From positions 24,064 through 88,063 of the forward strand of contig NZ_JACAFQ010000019.1 in assembly GCF_015354575.1 (NCBI RefSeq): 64,000 nt of DNA, written 5' to 3'. A program made the translations under genes and the position numbers. The stretch comes from Pseudomonas sp. UFMG81. GTDB taxonomy: Bacteria > Pseudomonadota > Gammaproteobacteria > Pseudomonadales > Pseudomonadaceae. How positions within the stretch are numbered: position 1 is the stretch's first letter; each line of letters starts with the position of its first letter. Below the pieces are notes generated by a model. The model made no database searches and was not told where the DNA came from. It was given only the letters and a program-made list of their open reading frames with translations. This document shows positions 42,910 through 51,194 of this stretch, piece by piece.

Positions 42910-44059
42910 GAAGCCAAAAGAGCACACTGCTGCAGACGCCTTCTGGATCTGGCAGCAGGCCGACTGGCCCGACTTTCATTGGGACCCGTCGCAACTCACA
43001 CCCTTGCTCAGGGACTGTGTCCAAGCGCAGGGCTGCCTGCTGGGCAGAGCAGGGGCGGTGACCGAGGCCAATGCCAACCTCGATACACTCGACACGCTGC
43101 TGCAAAACATTGTCACGTCCTCGGCCATCGAGGGCGACCAGCTCAATGTGGAGTCCGTACGCTCTTCCCTGGCCCGCCGGCTTGGCATTGGCGAGCTGGG
43201 AACAACCACGACACGCAGCGAGGGCCTGGCCGAACTGATGGTGGATGCGACCATGGGCTATGTTCGCCCGCTGGATCAGCAGCGCCTGTTCCTTTGGCAT
43301 CGCTGGCTGTTCCCCGAGAATGACCCTTCGCTCGCACCTGCCCAGCCCGTTGGCGACTGGCGTGACGACGCACCGATGCAGGTGGTATCAGGGCGCACCG
43401 ACAAACCTCGGGTGCATTTCCAGGCACCACCGCGTACGGGCCTTGAGCAGCAGGTACAGCAGTTCCTCGACTGGTTCGAGCGCAGCCGCAACGATCGGCA
43501 ACTCGACCCCCTGCTACGTGCAGGGCTCGCCCATTTCTGGTTCGTCACCTTGCACCCCTTCGCCGATGGCAATGGCCGCCTGACCCGCGCCATCACAGAC
43601 CTGGCGTTGGCCCAGGGCGAGCAGCGAGCGGTCCGTTTCTACGCCATGTCCAGCAGCATCCTCGAGGATCGGGCCGGCTATTACGCAATACTGGAAAGCA
43701 GCCAGCGCGGCGGCCTGGACATCACAAGCTGGCTGGCCTGGTTCCTTGCCACCTTGCTGCGCAGCCTTCAGCAAGCGCTGTTGCGCATCGACCGGGTGCT
43801 GGCCAAGGCACGCTTCTGGCTTATCCACCGCGCCGACGGTTTGCTGCCCGAACAGGTCAAGGTACTTAATCGCCTGCTCGACGGTGGGCCTCGTGGTTTC
43901 GAGTCCGGTATCAGTGCCAGCCAGTACCAGGCTGTGGCCAAGGTTTCCAAGGCCACTGCCACCCGGCATCTGGCCGACCTGCTGGACAAGGGATGCCTGG
44001 CTCGACAACCGGGTGGCGGGCGTAGTACCCGCTACACCATCAAGGCGCAGGCTCTCTGA
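42908..44059 (+). CDS. Fic-domain protein with DNA-binding C-terminus
   Basis: Probable AMP-transferase of 383 residues. Seen: a N-terminal DUF4172-type part with an inhibitory motif SSAIEGDQ (S-x-x-x-E-G, about residue 72, class II arrangement), the catalytic Fic motif HPFADGNGRLTR (about 215-226, matching HPFx[D/E]GNGRxxR), and a C-terminal winged-helix (ASQYQAVAKVSKATATRHLADLLDKG, about 336-361). The inhibitory Glu means target modification is probably off until relieved. The ATG at 42908 is inside the second palindrome and has no clear ribosome site. The target protein is unknown. Confidence 0.88.
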   Translation: MKPKEHTAADAFWIWQQADWPDFHWDPSQLTPLLRDCVQAQGCLLGRAGAVTEANANLDTLDTLLQNIVTSSAIEGDQLNVESVRSSLARRLGIGELGTTTTRSEGLAELMVDATMGYVRPLDQQRLFLWHRWLFPENDPSLAPAQPVGDWRDDAPMQVVSGRTDKPRVHFQAPPRTGLEQQVQQFLDWFERSRNDRQLDPLLRAGLAHFWFVTLHPFADGNGRLTRAITDLALAQGEQRAVRFYAMSSSILEDRAGYYAILESSQRGGLDITSWLAWFLATLLRSLQQALLRIDRVLAKARFWLIHRADGLLPEQVKVLNRLLDGGPRGFESGISASQYQAVAKVSKATATRHLADLLDKGCLARQPGGGRSTRYTIKAQAL

Positions 44060-44069
44060 GCCTGGCAGC

Positions 44070-44822
44070 TCACAAACGCTCCATGACTGGCAGCGGCTGG
44101 CGACGTTGGTAATACGTGGCCGCCAGCACCAGCACCAGCAGCACCCCGCCCAGCACCATCGACGAACCCACCGTACCGAAGTCCAACCCGCCCTTTTCGT
44201 GGCTCTTGGTCAGTACGTCGCCCAGGGTCGCACCGAATGGGCGAGTGAGCACGAAGGCGATCCAGAACAACACCACGCCGGAGATTTTCGTCCAGTAGCG
44301 GGCAGCCGCCACCACGGCGATTGCCGAGCCGATCAACAGCGCACCGCCGGCAAAGCCCAGCCCCGAGTCGTCAGCCAGGTAGTCGCCCAGCGCAGTGCCG
44401 AGGGTGTTGGAGAACAGGATCGCCACCCAGTAGAACAGCTCGCCGCTGCGGCTCTTGATGCGCGTGACATCCAGCGGATTGCCGCTCAAGCGCCACACCA
44501 CGAAGGTCAGCAGCAGGATGCCGATCAGCAGCGCCGAACCTGTTGCATAACCCAGCCCCAGGGTGCGGTCCATGAAGTCGGACATGGTGGTACCGGCAGT
44601 GCTGGTGGAGAGGATCACCAGCCAATAGAGCATCGGGTTGTAGCGGCGCGAGTAAAGCTGGGTGACCAGGGTCAGCAGGAACACGCTGATCAACAGCAGC
44701 GAGCTCATCGCGTAGCCGATGTTCAGGGTCATCGACAGCAAGTCGCCCGCCGTCTCCCCCAGGGTGGTTGCGCAGATCTTCATGACCCAGAAGGCCAGGG
44801 TGATGTGCGGAAGTTTGTTCAT
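44070..44822 (-). CDS. DUF347 four-repeat membrane protein
   Basis: A 250-residue membrane protein with eight hydrophobic stretches arranged in four internal repeats, each with a T/S-x-G-(D/T)-(L/F) pattern: TTLGETAGDLLSMTL (about 19-33), STAGTTMSDFMDRTL (about 74-88), NTLGTALGDYLADDS (about 137-151), and FGATLGDVLTKSHEK (about 199-213). This is the DUF347 repeat arrangement. The function is unknown. It converges on the fic gene, its stop 10 bp after the fic stop. Confidence 0.85.
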   Translation of the reverse strand: MNKLPHITLAFWVMKICATTLGETAGDLLSMTLNIGYAMSSLLLISVFLLTLVTQLYSRRYNPMLYWLVILSTSTAGTTMSDFMDRTLGLGYATGSALLIGILLLTFVVWRLSGNPLDVTRIKSRSGELFYWVAILFSNTLGTALGDYLADDSGLGFAGGALLIGSAIAVVAAARYWTKISGVVLFWIAFVLTRPFGATLGDVLTKSHEKGGLDFGTVGSSMVLGGVLLVLVLAATYYQRRQPLPVMERL

Positions 44823-45325
44823 CGTTGTGCCGCTCCAGGTGTGGGTGCGGCGATGGTGAAGAGCGGAGCCTGAAAAATTGGTTGGGCGTGTATGAAAAAT
44901 GCGTTGGGCTTTAACTGCCCATTAATTTCCAACACCCATCCTGTGCTCAACGATGACCTTCTGCGGGAGCCGGCTTGAAAACACTCTAACGGCTGAGGGC
45001 CCTATCGCTAGCAAGCCGGCTTCCACCCTGAAGCTTGCACGTCACCTGTAGGAGCGGCCTTGTGCCGCGAAAGGGCTGCGCAGCAACCCCAGCAATTGAT
45101 ACGGGAACGCAAAAACCTGGGGCCGCTTCGCAGCCCTTTAGCGGCACAAGGCCGCTCCTACAAAAAATGAGCAAGACAGTTACTCCCACAGGGAAAGCCT
45201 TGCCCACAAACATCGAATTAATCGATTTTTAAGCGCTATTTTTTGCGCTTTTTAATCAAATTAATCGGCGTAGCATTGAATCCATAGAAACAAACAACCC
45301 CAACGACATCCCCGGAGCAACGACC
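44823..45325. other. 503-bp intergenic stretch with REP pair and AT-rich palindrome
   Basis: No gene recognised. It contains a degenerate REP half, then a REP pair (TGTAGGAGCGGCC type) at 45047-45162, and a low-GC end where AAGCGC-TATTTTTT-GCGCTT (about 45231-45250) could be a hairpin ahead of the tandem-repeat gene. Confidence 0.7.
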
Positions 45326-45769
45326 ATGAAAAACCAACTGATCCTCGCCTTCGCCCTCTCCGCACTGGCCACCGGCGCTTTCGCCGAAGACGGTTTCAAC
45401 CGCACTAGCGCGCACACCTTCGCCGCCGTGCAGAGCCAATCGGCCAACTACGCAGAAGATGGTTTCGACCGCACCAACGGCCAACGCTTCACCGAAGATG
45501 GCTTCGACCGCACCAACGGCCAGCGCTTCGCCGAAGACGGCTTCGACCGCACCAACGGCCAGCGCTTCGCCGAAGACGGTTTCGACCGCACCAACGGCCA
45601 ACGCTTCACCGAAGATGGCTTCGACCGCACCAACGGCCAGCGCTTCGCAGAAGATGGCTTCGACCGCACCAACGGCCAGCGCTTCGCCGAAGATGGTTTC
45701 GACCGCACTAACGGCCAGCGCTTCGCCGAAGATGGCTTCGACCGCACCAACGGCCACCGCATCAGCTGA
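45326..45769 (+). CDS. Secreted 13-residue tandem-repeat protein
   Basis: Unknown protein of 147 residues. A signal peptide (MKNQLILAFALSALATGAFA) is followed by a degenerate unit EDGFNRTSAHTFA, a short linker, then eight near-perfect copies of (A/T)EDGFDRTNGQRF (residues 43-146; the last ends HRI). At DNA level the copies differ mainly in third positions (GAAGAT/GAAGAC, TTC/TTT), so the protein repeat is conserved. Each unit has an acidic ED and a basic R pair, so it may form a charged fibre or bind a ligand. An ATG with a GGAGCA ribosome site is present at 45326. Confidence 0.75.
   Translation: MKNQLILAFALSALATGAFAEDGFNRTSAHTFAAVQSQSANYAEDGFDRTNGQRFTEDGFDRTNGQRFAEDGFDRTNGQRFAEDGFDRTNGQRFTEDGFDRTNGQRFAEDGFDRTNGQRFAEDGFDRTNGQRFAEDGFDRTNGHRIS
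45452..45763. repeat. 8 x 39-bp in-frame tandem repeat
   Basis: Exactly 312 bp of eight 39-bp units within the 45326-45769 gene. As 39 is a multiple of 3, copy-number changes would not break the frame, so length polymorphism between strains is plausible. Confidence 0.9.
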
Positions 45770-45787
45770 TTGCTGATGCGCGCAACC

Positions 45788-45807
45788 AGCCCGGCTTCGG
45801 CCGGGCT
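45788..45807 (+). terminator. Hairpin after the tandem-repeat gene
   Basis: AGCCCGGC-TTC-GGCCGGGCT, GC-rich stem with no long T-run, 19 bp after the stop at 45769. Possible terminator. Confidence 0.55.
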
Positions 45808-45887
45808 TGATCATTTGCAGCCAGGCAAAGCCTTGGCACACTAGGCGCCTTGTTCCCCACCAGGAAGGGCCTTGCGGCCTTGCACAG

Positions 45888-46493
45888 ATGTACTACTACG
45901 AACCCGCCAAAGGCCACGGCCTGCCCCACGACCCATTCAACGCCATCGTCGGCCCCCGGCCCATCGGCTGGATCTCAAGCCACGACAGCGAAGGCCGCTT
46001 GAACCTCGCGCCGTACAGCTTCTTCAACGCCTTCAACTACATTCCGCCGATCATCGGTTTCTGCAGCGTCGGGCGCAAAGACAGCCTGAACAACATCGAG
46101 CAGACCGGCGAATTCGTCTGGAACCTCGCCACCCGTCCGCTGGCCGATCAGATGAACCAGAGCTGTGCTGCCGTGGCGGCAGAGGTCGACGAGTTCGTGC
46201 TAAGTGGCCTGACGCCGGGCCCGTCTCGCGTGGTCGGCGTACCGCGCGTGCAAGAGAGCCCGGTGAGCTTCGAATGCAAGGTGAGCCAGATCGTGCAGCT
46301 CAAGCGCGCAGATCAGGAACTGGTGCCCAGTTGGCTGATCCTGGGTGAAGTGGTAGCGGTGCACATTGCCGAGCACCTGCTCAAGAACGGTATCTACGAC
46401 ACCGCTGCTGCCGAACCGATCCTGCGTGGCGGCGGCCCGGCGGATTACTTCGCGCTGGGCGAGCTGTTCAAGATGACGCGCCCACAGGCCTGA
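45888..46493 (+). CDS. Flavin reductase-like (FMN-binding split-barrel) protein
   Basis: A 201-residue FMN-binding split-barrel protein of the flavin reductase (DIM6/NTAB) family. Seen: start MYYYEPAKGHGLPHDPFNAIVGPRPIGWISSHDSEGRLNLAPYSFFNAF (in part), where GPRPIGWIS is the family motif, and EQTGEFVWNL, which aligns with the flavin-binding region. It probably uses flavin in an oxidoreductase or supplies reduced flavin; its partner is unknown. Its stop directly abuts the stop of the 77-residue gene on the other strand. Confidence 0.85.
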   Translation: MYYYEPAKGHGLPHDPFNAIVGPRPIGWISSHDSEGRLNLAPYSFFNAFNYIPPIIGFCSVGRKDSLNNIEQTGEFVWNLATRPLADQMNQSCAAVAAEVDEFVLSGLTPGPSRVVGVPRVQESPVSFECKVSQIVQLKRADQELVPSWLILGEVVAVHIAEHLLKNGIYDTAAAEPILRGGGPADYFALGELFKMTRPQA

Positions 46494-46727
46494 TCAGAAG
46501 ACCAGCTCGCCGTCTTCATTCACGCCTTGCAGGCGTTCGAGTTCGGCGCAGGCGGCCTCGTCGGCGGCGATGGCGGATTTGAACACCTGCCCGTCGAGGA
46601 CTTTGTGAAAGCGCGGCGCGCCGCCCATGACCAGGGCCTTGACGGCAATCGCCGCGTGATAGCCACCGCCTTCCACCGGAACCATTGCCGAAACCGCTTC
46701 GAAGTGGGGGAATTCTCTACGTGCCAT
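46494..46727 (-). CDS. Small hypothetical protein
   Basis: A 77-residue protein I do not recognise, start MARREFPHFEAVSAMVPVEGGGYHAAIAVKA (in part). It has no signal peptide; the middle reads VMGGAPRFHKVLDGQVFKSAIAADEAACAELERL. Its end at 46494 touches the flavin reductase stop at 46493 on the other strand, so the genes are convergent. Confidence is mainly from the clean small frame and GC-third-position bias. Confidence 0.6.
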   Translation of the reverse strand: MARREFPHFEAVSAMVPVEGGGYHAAIAVKALVMGGAPRFHKVLDGQVFKSAIAADEAACAELERLQGVNEDGELVF

Positions 46728-46788
46728 GCTGAGTGTCGCCTGATTGATCGAAGGCCGGCATTCTATACCTGTAGGAGCCAGCGTTGCT

Positions 46789-46825
46789 GGCGAACCGCTT
46801 CGACGCGGTATCGAGGCGGTTCGCC
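46789..46825. repeat. Inverted repeat GGCGAACCGC...GCGGTTCGCC (REP-like)
   Basis: 15-bp arms with one mismatch and a 7-nt loop, next to the TGTAGGAGCC half-site starting about 46770. A single REP-like unit in the gap between two minus-strand genes. Confidence 0.6.
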
Positions 46826-46829
46826 ACGA

Positions 46830-47123
46830 TCAGGCAAAGGTATGCAGGTCCAGGCTGCTGACCACCTGCTCCTGCACCAGCTCACCAAACACCTCTAATG
46901 TGGGCGAGGCGAAATAACCGCTCATCGCTTGCTGGTCGGACCAACTGCCGCTGAGCAACCACAGGTCGGCATCGACCTGCGACTGCTGCACGCTAAAGGC
47001 CAGGCAACCCGGCGCACACAGCGTGGGCTCGAGCAGATCGCGCAGGCGCATGCCGAGTTCTGCCGAGCGACCGTTGCTGGCACGGATGAAAGCCAGGTGG
47101 GTGACCGGTTGCTGCTGGGTCAT
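46830..47123 (-). CDS. Antibiotic biosynthesis monooxygenase-type (ABM) protein
   Basis: A 97-residue ABM-fold protein: start MTQQQPVTHLAFIRAS, middle LLEPTLCAPGCLAFSVQQSQVDADLWLLSGSWSD, the typical small ferredoxin-like fold used by cofactor-free monooxygenases and haem-degrading or quinol enzymes. No cofactor motif is visible. AAGGAG 6 bases before the ATG at 47123 supports the start. It is divergent from the AraC-family gene across a region with a 24-bp palindrome, so that regulator probably controls it. Confidence 0.8.
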   Translation of the reverse strand: MTQQQPVTHLAFIRASNGRSAELGMRLRDLLEPTLCAPGCLAFSVQQSQVDADLWLLSGSWSDQQAMSGYFASPTLEVFGELVQEQVVSSLDLHTFA

Positions 47124-47203
47124 GAACGATCTCCTTGAAACCTTGGGACGAAAACAGGCTGCCAAGGTTAGGGCCGGCCCCGCGCGCGCCGTTAGGCCAA
47201 TAC

Positions 47204-47257
47204 TGCCGGGCGATTGCCTGATCCTGCATCACGGCAGGATCAGGCAATCGCTCGGCA
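47204..47257. promoter_or_regulatory. 24-bp-arm palindrome between ABM gene and AraC gene
   Basis: Arms of 24 nt with one mismatch (47204-47227 and 47234-47257), core GATTGCCTGATCCTGC / GCAGGATCAGGCAATC perfect, loop ATCACG. It is in the 198-bp divergent promoter region. Size and symmetry suggest an operator for a dimeric regulator or a strong hairpin. Confidence 0.75.
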
Positions 47258-47321
47258 GGTTTCGACTAGCGCCCAACTTTGCCCAAACCTATCCTGCGTC
47301 GGTCAGCACAGGAAAACCGCC

Positions 47322-48242
47322 ATGACCACACCCCCGCCCCTCGACCCGAACCTGGAGCCACAGCGCCAGGAGCTGGCCGGCCTGATCCAGCGCCACGCCG
47401 GCGAACCGCACGGCCCGGCCTCGGCCATCGAAGATCTGTACCTCACGCGTTACGAAGAGGACATCCGCGGGATGCCGGCCTTGGCTCAGCCGGCGCTGTG
47501 CATCCTCGCCCAGGGCAGCAAGACGTTGATCCTCGGCGATGAGCACTACGCCTACGACCCGCTGAACTACATGGTGGTGTCGGTGACCCTGCCGATCAGC
47601 GGCGCCCTGCTCAAGGCCAGCCCCGAGCACCCGGCGCTGGGCCTGCGCCTGGATATCGACCCGGCGCAACTGAGCCAGCTGATCGCCGAAAGCAGTCCGA
47701 TGGTGGTACCCAACCGCCCCTCGGGGCGTGGCCTGTACGTGGAAAGAAGCGACCCGCAACTGCTCGACGCCTTGATTCGGCTGATCCGCCTACTGGATTC
47801 GCCTCGCGACATCCCCATCCTCGCCCCGCTGATCCGCCGCGAGATCTTCTACCGCCTGCTGCGCGGCCCGCAGGGCCATCGCCTGTACGAGATCGCCCTG
47901 GCCAACAGCCAGACCCACCGGGTGTCCCAGGCCATCGCCTGGCTCAACCAGCATTATCAGCAACCGCTGCGCATCGAGGACCTGGCCCGCGAGGTGAACC
48001 TCAGCACCTCGACCCTGCACCATCGGTTCAAGGCGGTGACCTCGATGAGCCCGTTGCAGTATCAGAAGCAGCTGCGCCTGCAGGAGGCGCGGCGGTTGAT
48101 GCTCAATGATGGGCTGGAGGCGGCGGTGGCGGGGTATCGGGTGGGGTACGAGAGCCCGTCGCAGTTCAGCCGTGAGTACAGCCGGCTGTATGGTGCGCCG
48201 CCGATCCGCGATGTGGCGCGGTTGCGCGCCAGCGCAGGTTGA
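47322..48242 (+). CDS. AraC-family transcriptional regulator
   Basis: A 306-residue regulator with the AraC_N-type cupin N-terminus (about 10-165; PALCILAQGSKTLILGDEHYAYDPLNYMVVS) and a C-terminal double HTH (about 200-300; IEDLAREVNLSTSTLHHRFKAVTSMSPLQYQKQLRLQEAR (in part), then GYRVGYESPSQFSREYSRLYG). The first HTH and the second HTH with FSREYSRLYG are intact. It is expected to control the divergent ABM monooxygenase gene and itself. Inducer unknown. Confidence 0.9.
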   Translation: MTTPPPLDPNLEPQRQELAGLIQRHAGEPHGPASAIEDLYLTRYEEDIRGMPALAQPALCILAQGSKTLILGDEHYAYDPLNYMVVSVTLPISGALLKASPEHPALGLRLDIDPAQLSQLIAESSPMVVPNRPSGRGLYVERSDPQLLDALIRLIRLLDSPRDIPILAPLIRREIFYRLLRGPQGHRLYEIALANSQTHRVSQAIAWLNQHYQQPLRIEDLAREVNLSTSTLHHRFKAVTSMSPLQYQKQLRLQEARRLMLNDGLEAAVAGYRVGYESPSQFSREYSRLYGAPPIRDVARLRASAG

Positions 48243-48248
48243 TCAAAA

Positions 48249-48353
48249 CATCGCGGGGCAAGCCCGCTCCCACAAGGCCATGTGGGAGCAACTGTCTTGC
48301 CCACAATTTAAAGACCTGGCGCGATACCTGTGGGAGCGGGCTTGCCCCGCGAT
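48249..48353. repeat. REP pair (TGTGGGAGCGGGC type)
   Basis: Arms ATCGCGGGGCAAGCCCGC... and ...GCGGGCTTGCCCCGCGAT, second REP type of this genome, between convergent genes. Confidence 0.85.
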
Positions 48354-48366
48354 GGGGTTTAGCGCC

Positions 48367-50007
48367 TTACCCAACTACAGCGGCTTGCCATCGGTTCTGA
48401 TCCACCTGTATCAACGTCGGCCCCTTGCGCTCCACCGCCCGCCCCAGGGCCGCCTGCAACTGCGCGACATCGCCGACGTTTTCGGCCTCTGCGCCCAAGG
48501 CCCGCGCCACGCCGATGAAGTCCGGCGTGTGGATATCCACGCCCACCGGCTCGATGGCGCGGTTGACCATGTATTTCTTGATTTCCTCATACCCCTGGTT
48601 GTTCCACAGCAGCACGATCAGCGGCACCTGCGCCTCCACAGCGCTGGCCAGCTCCGGCAGGGTGAACTGCAGGCCGCCATCACCAATCAGGCACACCGCC
48701 GGTGCGCGCCTGGCGGGCACTTCGGCGCTGCCCAGCCAGGCGCCCATCGCCGCCGGCAGGGCGTAGCCGAGGGTGCCGTAGCCGGTCGAGGCATTGAACC
48801 AGCGACGCGGTTGGGCCATGTCCAGGGTCAGGTTGCCGGTGTACACCGGCTGGGTCGAGTCACCCACCATGATCGCGTTGGGCAGCGCTTCGAGGATGCC
48901 GGTCAGCAGGCGCGTCTGGCTCAGGGTCACTGCGTCCCACGTCGCGGCATTGTCCTGGCGCAGGCGGGCGGCACGGGCGGCGCCCCAGAGGTTGTCGCGA
49001 GGTGGCTGCGGCTGCGCTTGCAGGGCCGCGAGCAAGGCTTGGGCCGCCTCGTCGGCATCGGCCACCAGCGCCAGCTCAGGGAGGTAGTTGCGCACCGTCT
49101 GGTCCGGGTCGATATCGATACGCAGCACGCTGCCGGGGATCAGGAAGCCGCCCTTGAAGGTCACGTCGTAGTCGGTCTCGGCCAATTCGGTGCCAATGGC
49201 CAGCACCACATCGGCCTCGGCGACCAGGGCGCGGGTGGCTGGCAGGGTCTGAGTCGAACCGATTTGCAACGGATGCTCCGCTGGCAGCAAGCCTTTGGCG
49301 TTGATGGTCAGCGCCACCGGTGCCTGCAAGTGCTCGGCCAGCCGGGCCAATGAATGCCCGGCGGCCAATGCGCCGCCACCGGCGAGAATCAGCGGACGAC
49401 GCGCCTTGGCCAGGCGCTCGGCCATGCGCTTGACGGTCTGCGGCGCGGCGCCTGCGCGGGCGGTACGCACCGGGCGCGCCGGCAGCAAGTGGTCGGCGGG
49501 CTCCACCAACACGTCCAGCGGAATTTCGATATGCACCGGGCGTGGCCGGGCGCCGTCGAACACGGCGAATGCACGGGCCAGGGCTTCGGGCAGGTCGTCG
49601 GCGCTCATCAAGGTGTGCGAGAAGGCCGCCACCCCCGCAACCAGGCCAGACTGGTTGGGCAGTTCATGCAGCTTGCCGCGCCCGCCACCGAGCTGGCTGC
49701 GCGACTGCACGCTGGAGATCACCAGCATGGGGATCGAATCGGCATAGGCCTGGCCCATGGCGGTGGTGATGTTGGTCATGCCCGGGCCGGTGATGATGAA
49801 GCACACCCCCGGCTTGCCCCGCGTGCGCGAGTAGCCGTCGGCCATGAAGCCTGCGCCTTGCTCGTGGCGCGGGGTGATGTGGCGGATGGAGGAAGCCGCC
49901 AGGCCACGGTAGAGCTCCACGGTATGCACACCGGGAATGCCGAAGACATGGTCCACGCCATAGCCTTCGAGGAGTTTGACCAGCACTTCGCCACAGGTTG
50001 CCATCAT
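48367..50007 (-). CDS. Thiamine-diphosphate-dependent enzyme, acetolactate synthase/AruI-like
   Basis: ThDP enzyme of 546 residues, large-subunit acetolactate synthase fold. Seen: start MATCGEVLVKLLEGYGVDHVFGIPGVHTVELYRGL (in part) with the cofactor-activating Glu in PRHEQGAGFMADGYSR (about 48), and the ThDP/Mg motif IGDGGLQFTLPEL...LLWNNQGYEEIK (about 440-480). Its start resembles 5-guanidino-2-oxopentanoate decarboxylase (AruI); true acetolactate synthase is the alternative, but no small subunit lies nearby. A divergent LysR regulator (50117) is its likely controller. ATG at 50007 or 50004. Confidence 0.85.
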   Translation of the reverse strand: MMATCGEVLVKLLEGYGVDHVFGIPGVHTVELYRGLAASSIRHITPRHEQGAGFMADGYSRTRGKPGVCFIITGPGMTNITTAMGQAYADSIPMLVISSVQSRSQLGGGRGKLHELPNQSGLVAGVAAFSHTLMSADDLPEALARAFAVFDGARPRPVHIEIPLDVLVEPADHLLPARPVRTARAGAAPQTVKRMAERLAKARRPLILAGGGALAAGHSLARLAEHLQAPVALTINAKGLLPAEHPLQIGSTQTLPATRALVAEADVVLAIGTELAETDYDVTFKGGFLIPGSVLRIDIDPDQTVRNYLPELALVADADEAAQALLAALQAQPQPPRDNLWGAARAARLRQDNAATWDAVTLSQTRLLTGILEALPNAIMVGDSTQPVYTGNLTLDMAQPRRWFNASTGYGTLGYALPAAMGAWLGSAEVPARRAPAVCLIGDGGLQFTLPELASAVEAQVPLIVLLWNNQGYEEIKKYMVNRAIEPVGVDIHTPDFIGVARALGAEAENVGDVAQLQAALGRAVERKGPTLIQVDQNRWQAAVVG

Positions 50008-50116
50008 CGAATACCTGATTCTTGTTGAAATCGGTGTTCATGGAAACAAGCTGCGGCTACCGCCACAATGCAAAAAAACACATACTAGCCATAACTCCAC
50101 ATCATGGCTTATCTCA

Positions 50117-50992
50117 ATGAAACGCCTGCCGCCCCTGCCCGCCCTGTACACCTTCCTGGTGACCGCCCAGCACTGCAATTTCACCCGTGCGGCGCAACAG
50201 CTGCATATCACCCAGGGCGCGGTCAGCCGGCAGATCGCCGGGCTCGAGGAACACCTGGGTTATGCCCTGTTCCAGCGCCAGGCCCGCGGCCTGGCCCTGA
50301 CCCGCGAAGGCCAGGACTGGCTGCCCCGGGTACAGCAGATCTTCGCCCTGGTGGAGCAAGGTGTGCGCGAGGTCGGTGGGCGCAGCGCGACGCTGCAGCT
50401 CAAGGCGCCAACCTGCGTGATGCGCTGGCTGTTGCCACGGTTGATGGAATGGCAGGCATTGCGCCCCGATGTACCGGTGGAACTGACCACCACGGTGCAG
50501 CATGGGGTGGATTTTCGTCATGAAGGTTTCGATGCGGCGGTGGTTTACGGCGCCGTGCCGAACCACGGGTTGCAGGTACGCAAACTGTTCGACGAGCAGC
50601 TGACGCCGGTCTGTGCGCCGTCCCTGATGAACGGCCCGCTGCCGCTGAGGCAGTTGCAGGACCTGACGCGGCACATGTTGCTGCATCCTTCGCGCGATGA
50701 GCACGATTGGCGGCTGTGGTTGCAGGTGGCGGGAGCCGGGTTCGAGCCGCAGGGGCCGAAGCAGCATTTCGAGACGTTGGACATGGCGATGGCCATGGCT
50801 TCGCAAGGCACCGGCGTGGCCATCGGCGATTGGGCGTTGATCGGTGACGACTTGCGTAGCGGTCGGTTGTGCATGCCATTCGCGTTGAAGGTGACGACCG
50901 GGAAAGGGTATTACCTGGTCAGCCCGGCGAAGACGATGGCACCCGGGTTGGTCGAGTTGCTGGAGTGGCTGCAGGAGCGTGCCCGGCATTGA
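50117..50992 (+). CDS. LysR-family regulator of the divergent ThDP enzyme gene
   Basis: A 291-residue regulator with an N-terminal HTH (about 1-60; LPPLPALYTFLVTAQHCNFTRAAQQLHITQGAVSRQIAGLEEHLG (in part) and a C-terminal substrate-binding domain resembling GcvA-type regulators (PTCVMRWLLPRLMEWQ... about 95-285). ATG at 50117 is preferred because it precedes the HTH with a normal spacing; a longer frame from 49976 would extend into the divergent promoter. It probably controls the divergent gene at 48367-50007. The 109-bp gap between them holds the shared control region. Confidence 0.9.
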   Translation: MKRLPPLPALYTFLVTAQHCNFTRAAQQLHITQGAVSRQIAGLEEHLGYALFQRQARGLALTREGQDWLPRVQQIFALVEQGVREVGGRSATLQLKAPTCVMRWLLPRLMEWQALRPDVPVELTTTVQHGVDFRHEGFDAAVVYGAVPNHGLQVRKLFDEQLTPVCAPSLMNGPLPLRQLQDLTRHMLLHPSRDEHDWRLWLQVAGAGFEPQGPKQHFETLDMAMAMASQGTGVAIGDWALIGDDLRSGRLCMPFALKVTTGKGYYLVSPAKTMAPGLVELLEWLQERARH

Positions 50993-51016
50993 ATCGCCGG
51001 TGACGCACACAAATCC

Positions 51017-51160
51017 TGTAGGAGCGGCCTTGCCGGGGCGCCGGACCGGCCGGAAAGGGGTGCGAAGCGCCCCCAGAATCTTGGCCATGCCTTAAAATTG
51101 CCGGGGCTGCTGCGCAGCCCTTTCCGGCCGGTCCGGCGCCCCGGCAAGGCCGCTCCTACA
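51017..51160. repeat. REP pair with GGCCGG arms
   Basis: Outer arms TGTAGGAGCGGCCTTGCCGGGGCG... and ...CGCCCCGGCAAGGCCGCTCCTACA, with the extra CGGACCGGCCGG segment, a longer REP variant. Confidence 0.8.
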
Positions 51161-51194
51161 AGGGGGGTGTGGACTTGCCGGCGATGCAGGCGCC

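Noticed and set aside
45047..45162. Array of palindromes as a CRISPR-like array
   Set aside because: The repeats are REP pairs of a few dozen bases scattered singly between genes, without regularly spaced unique spacers. No CRISPR array or cas genes were seen.
45448..45776. Alternative frames over the 39-bp repeats (both strands)
   Set aside because: All frames are open because the repeat unit lacks stops; only the frame with a signal peptide and ribosome site is credible.
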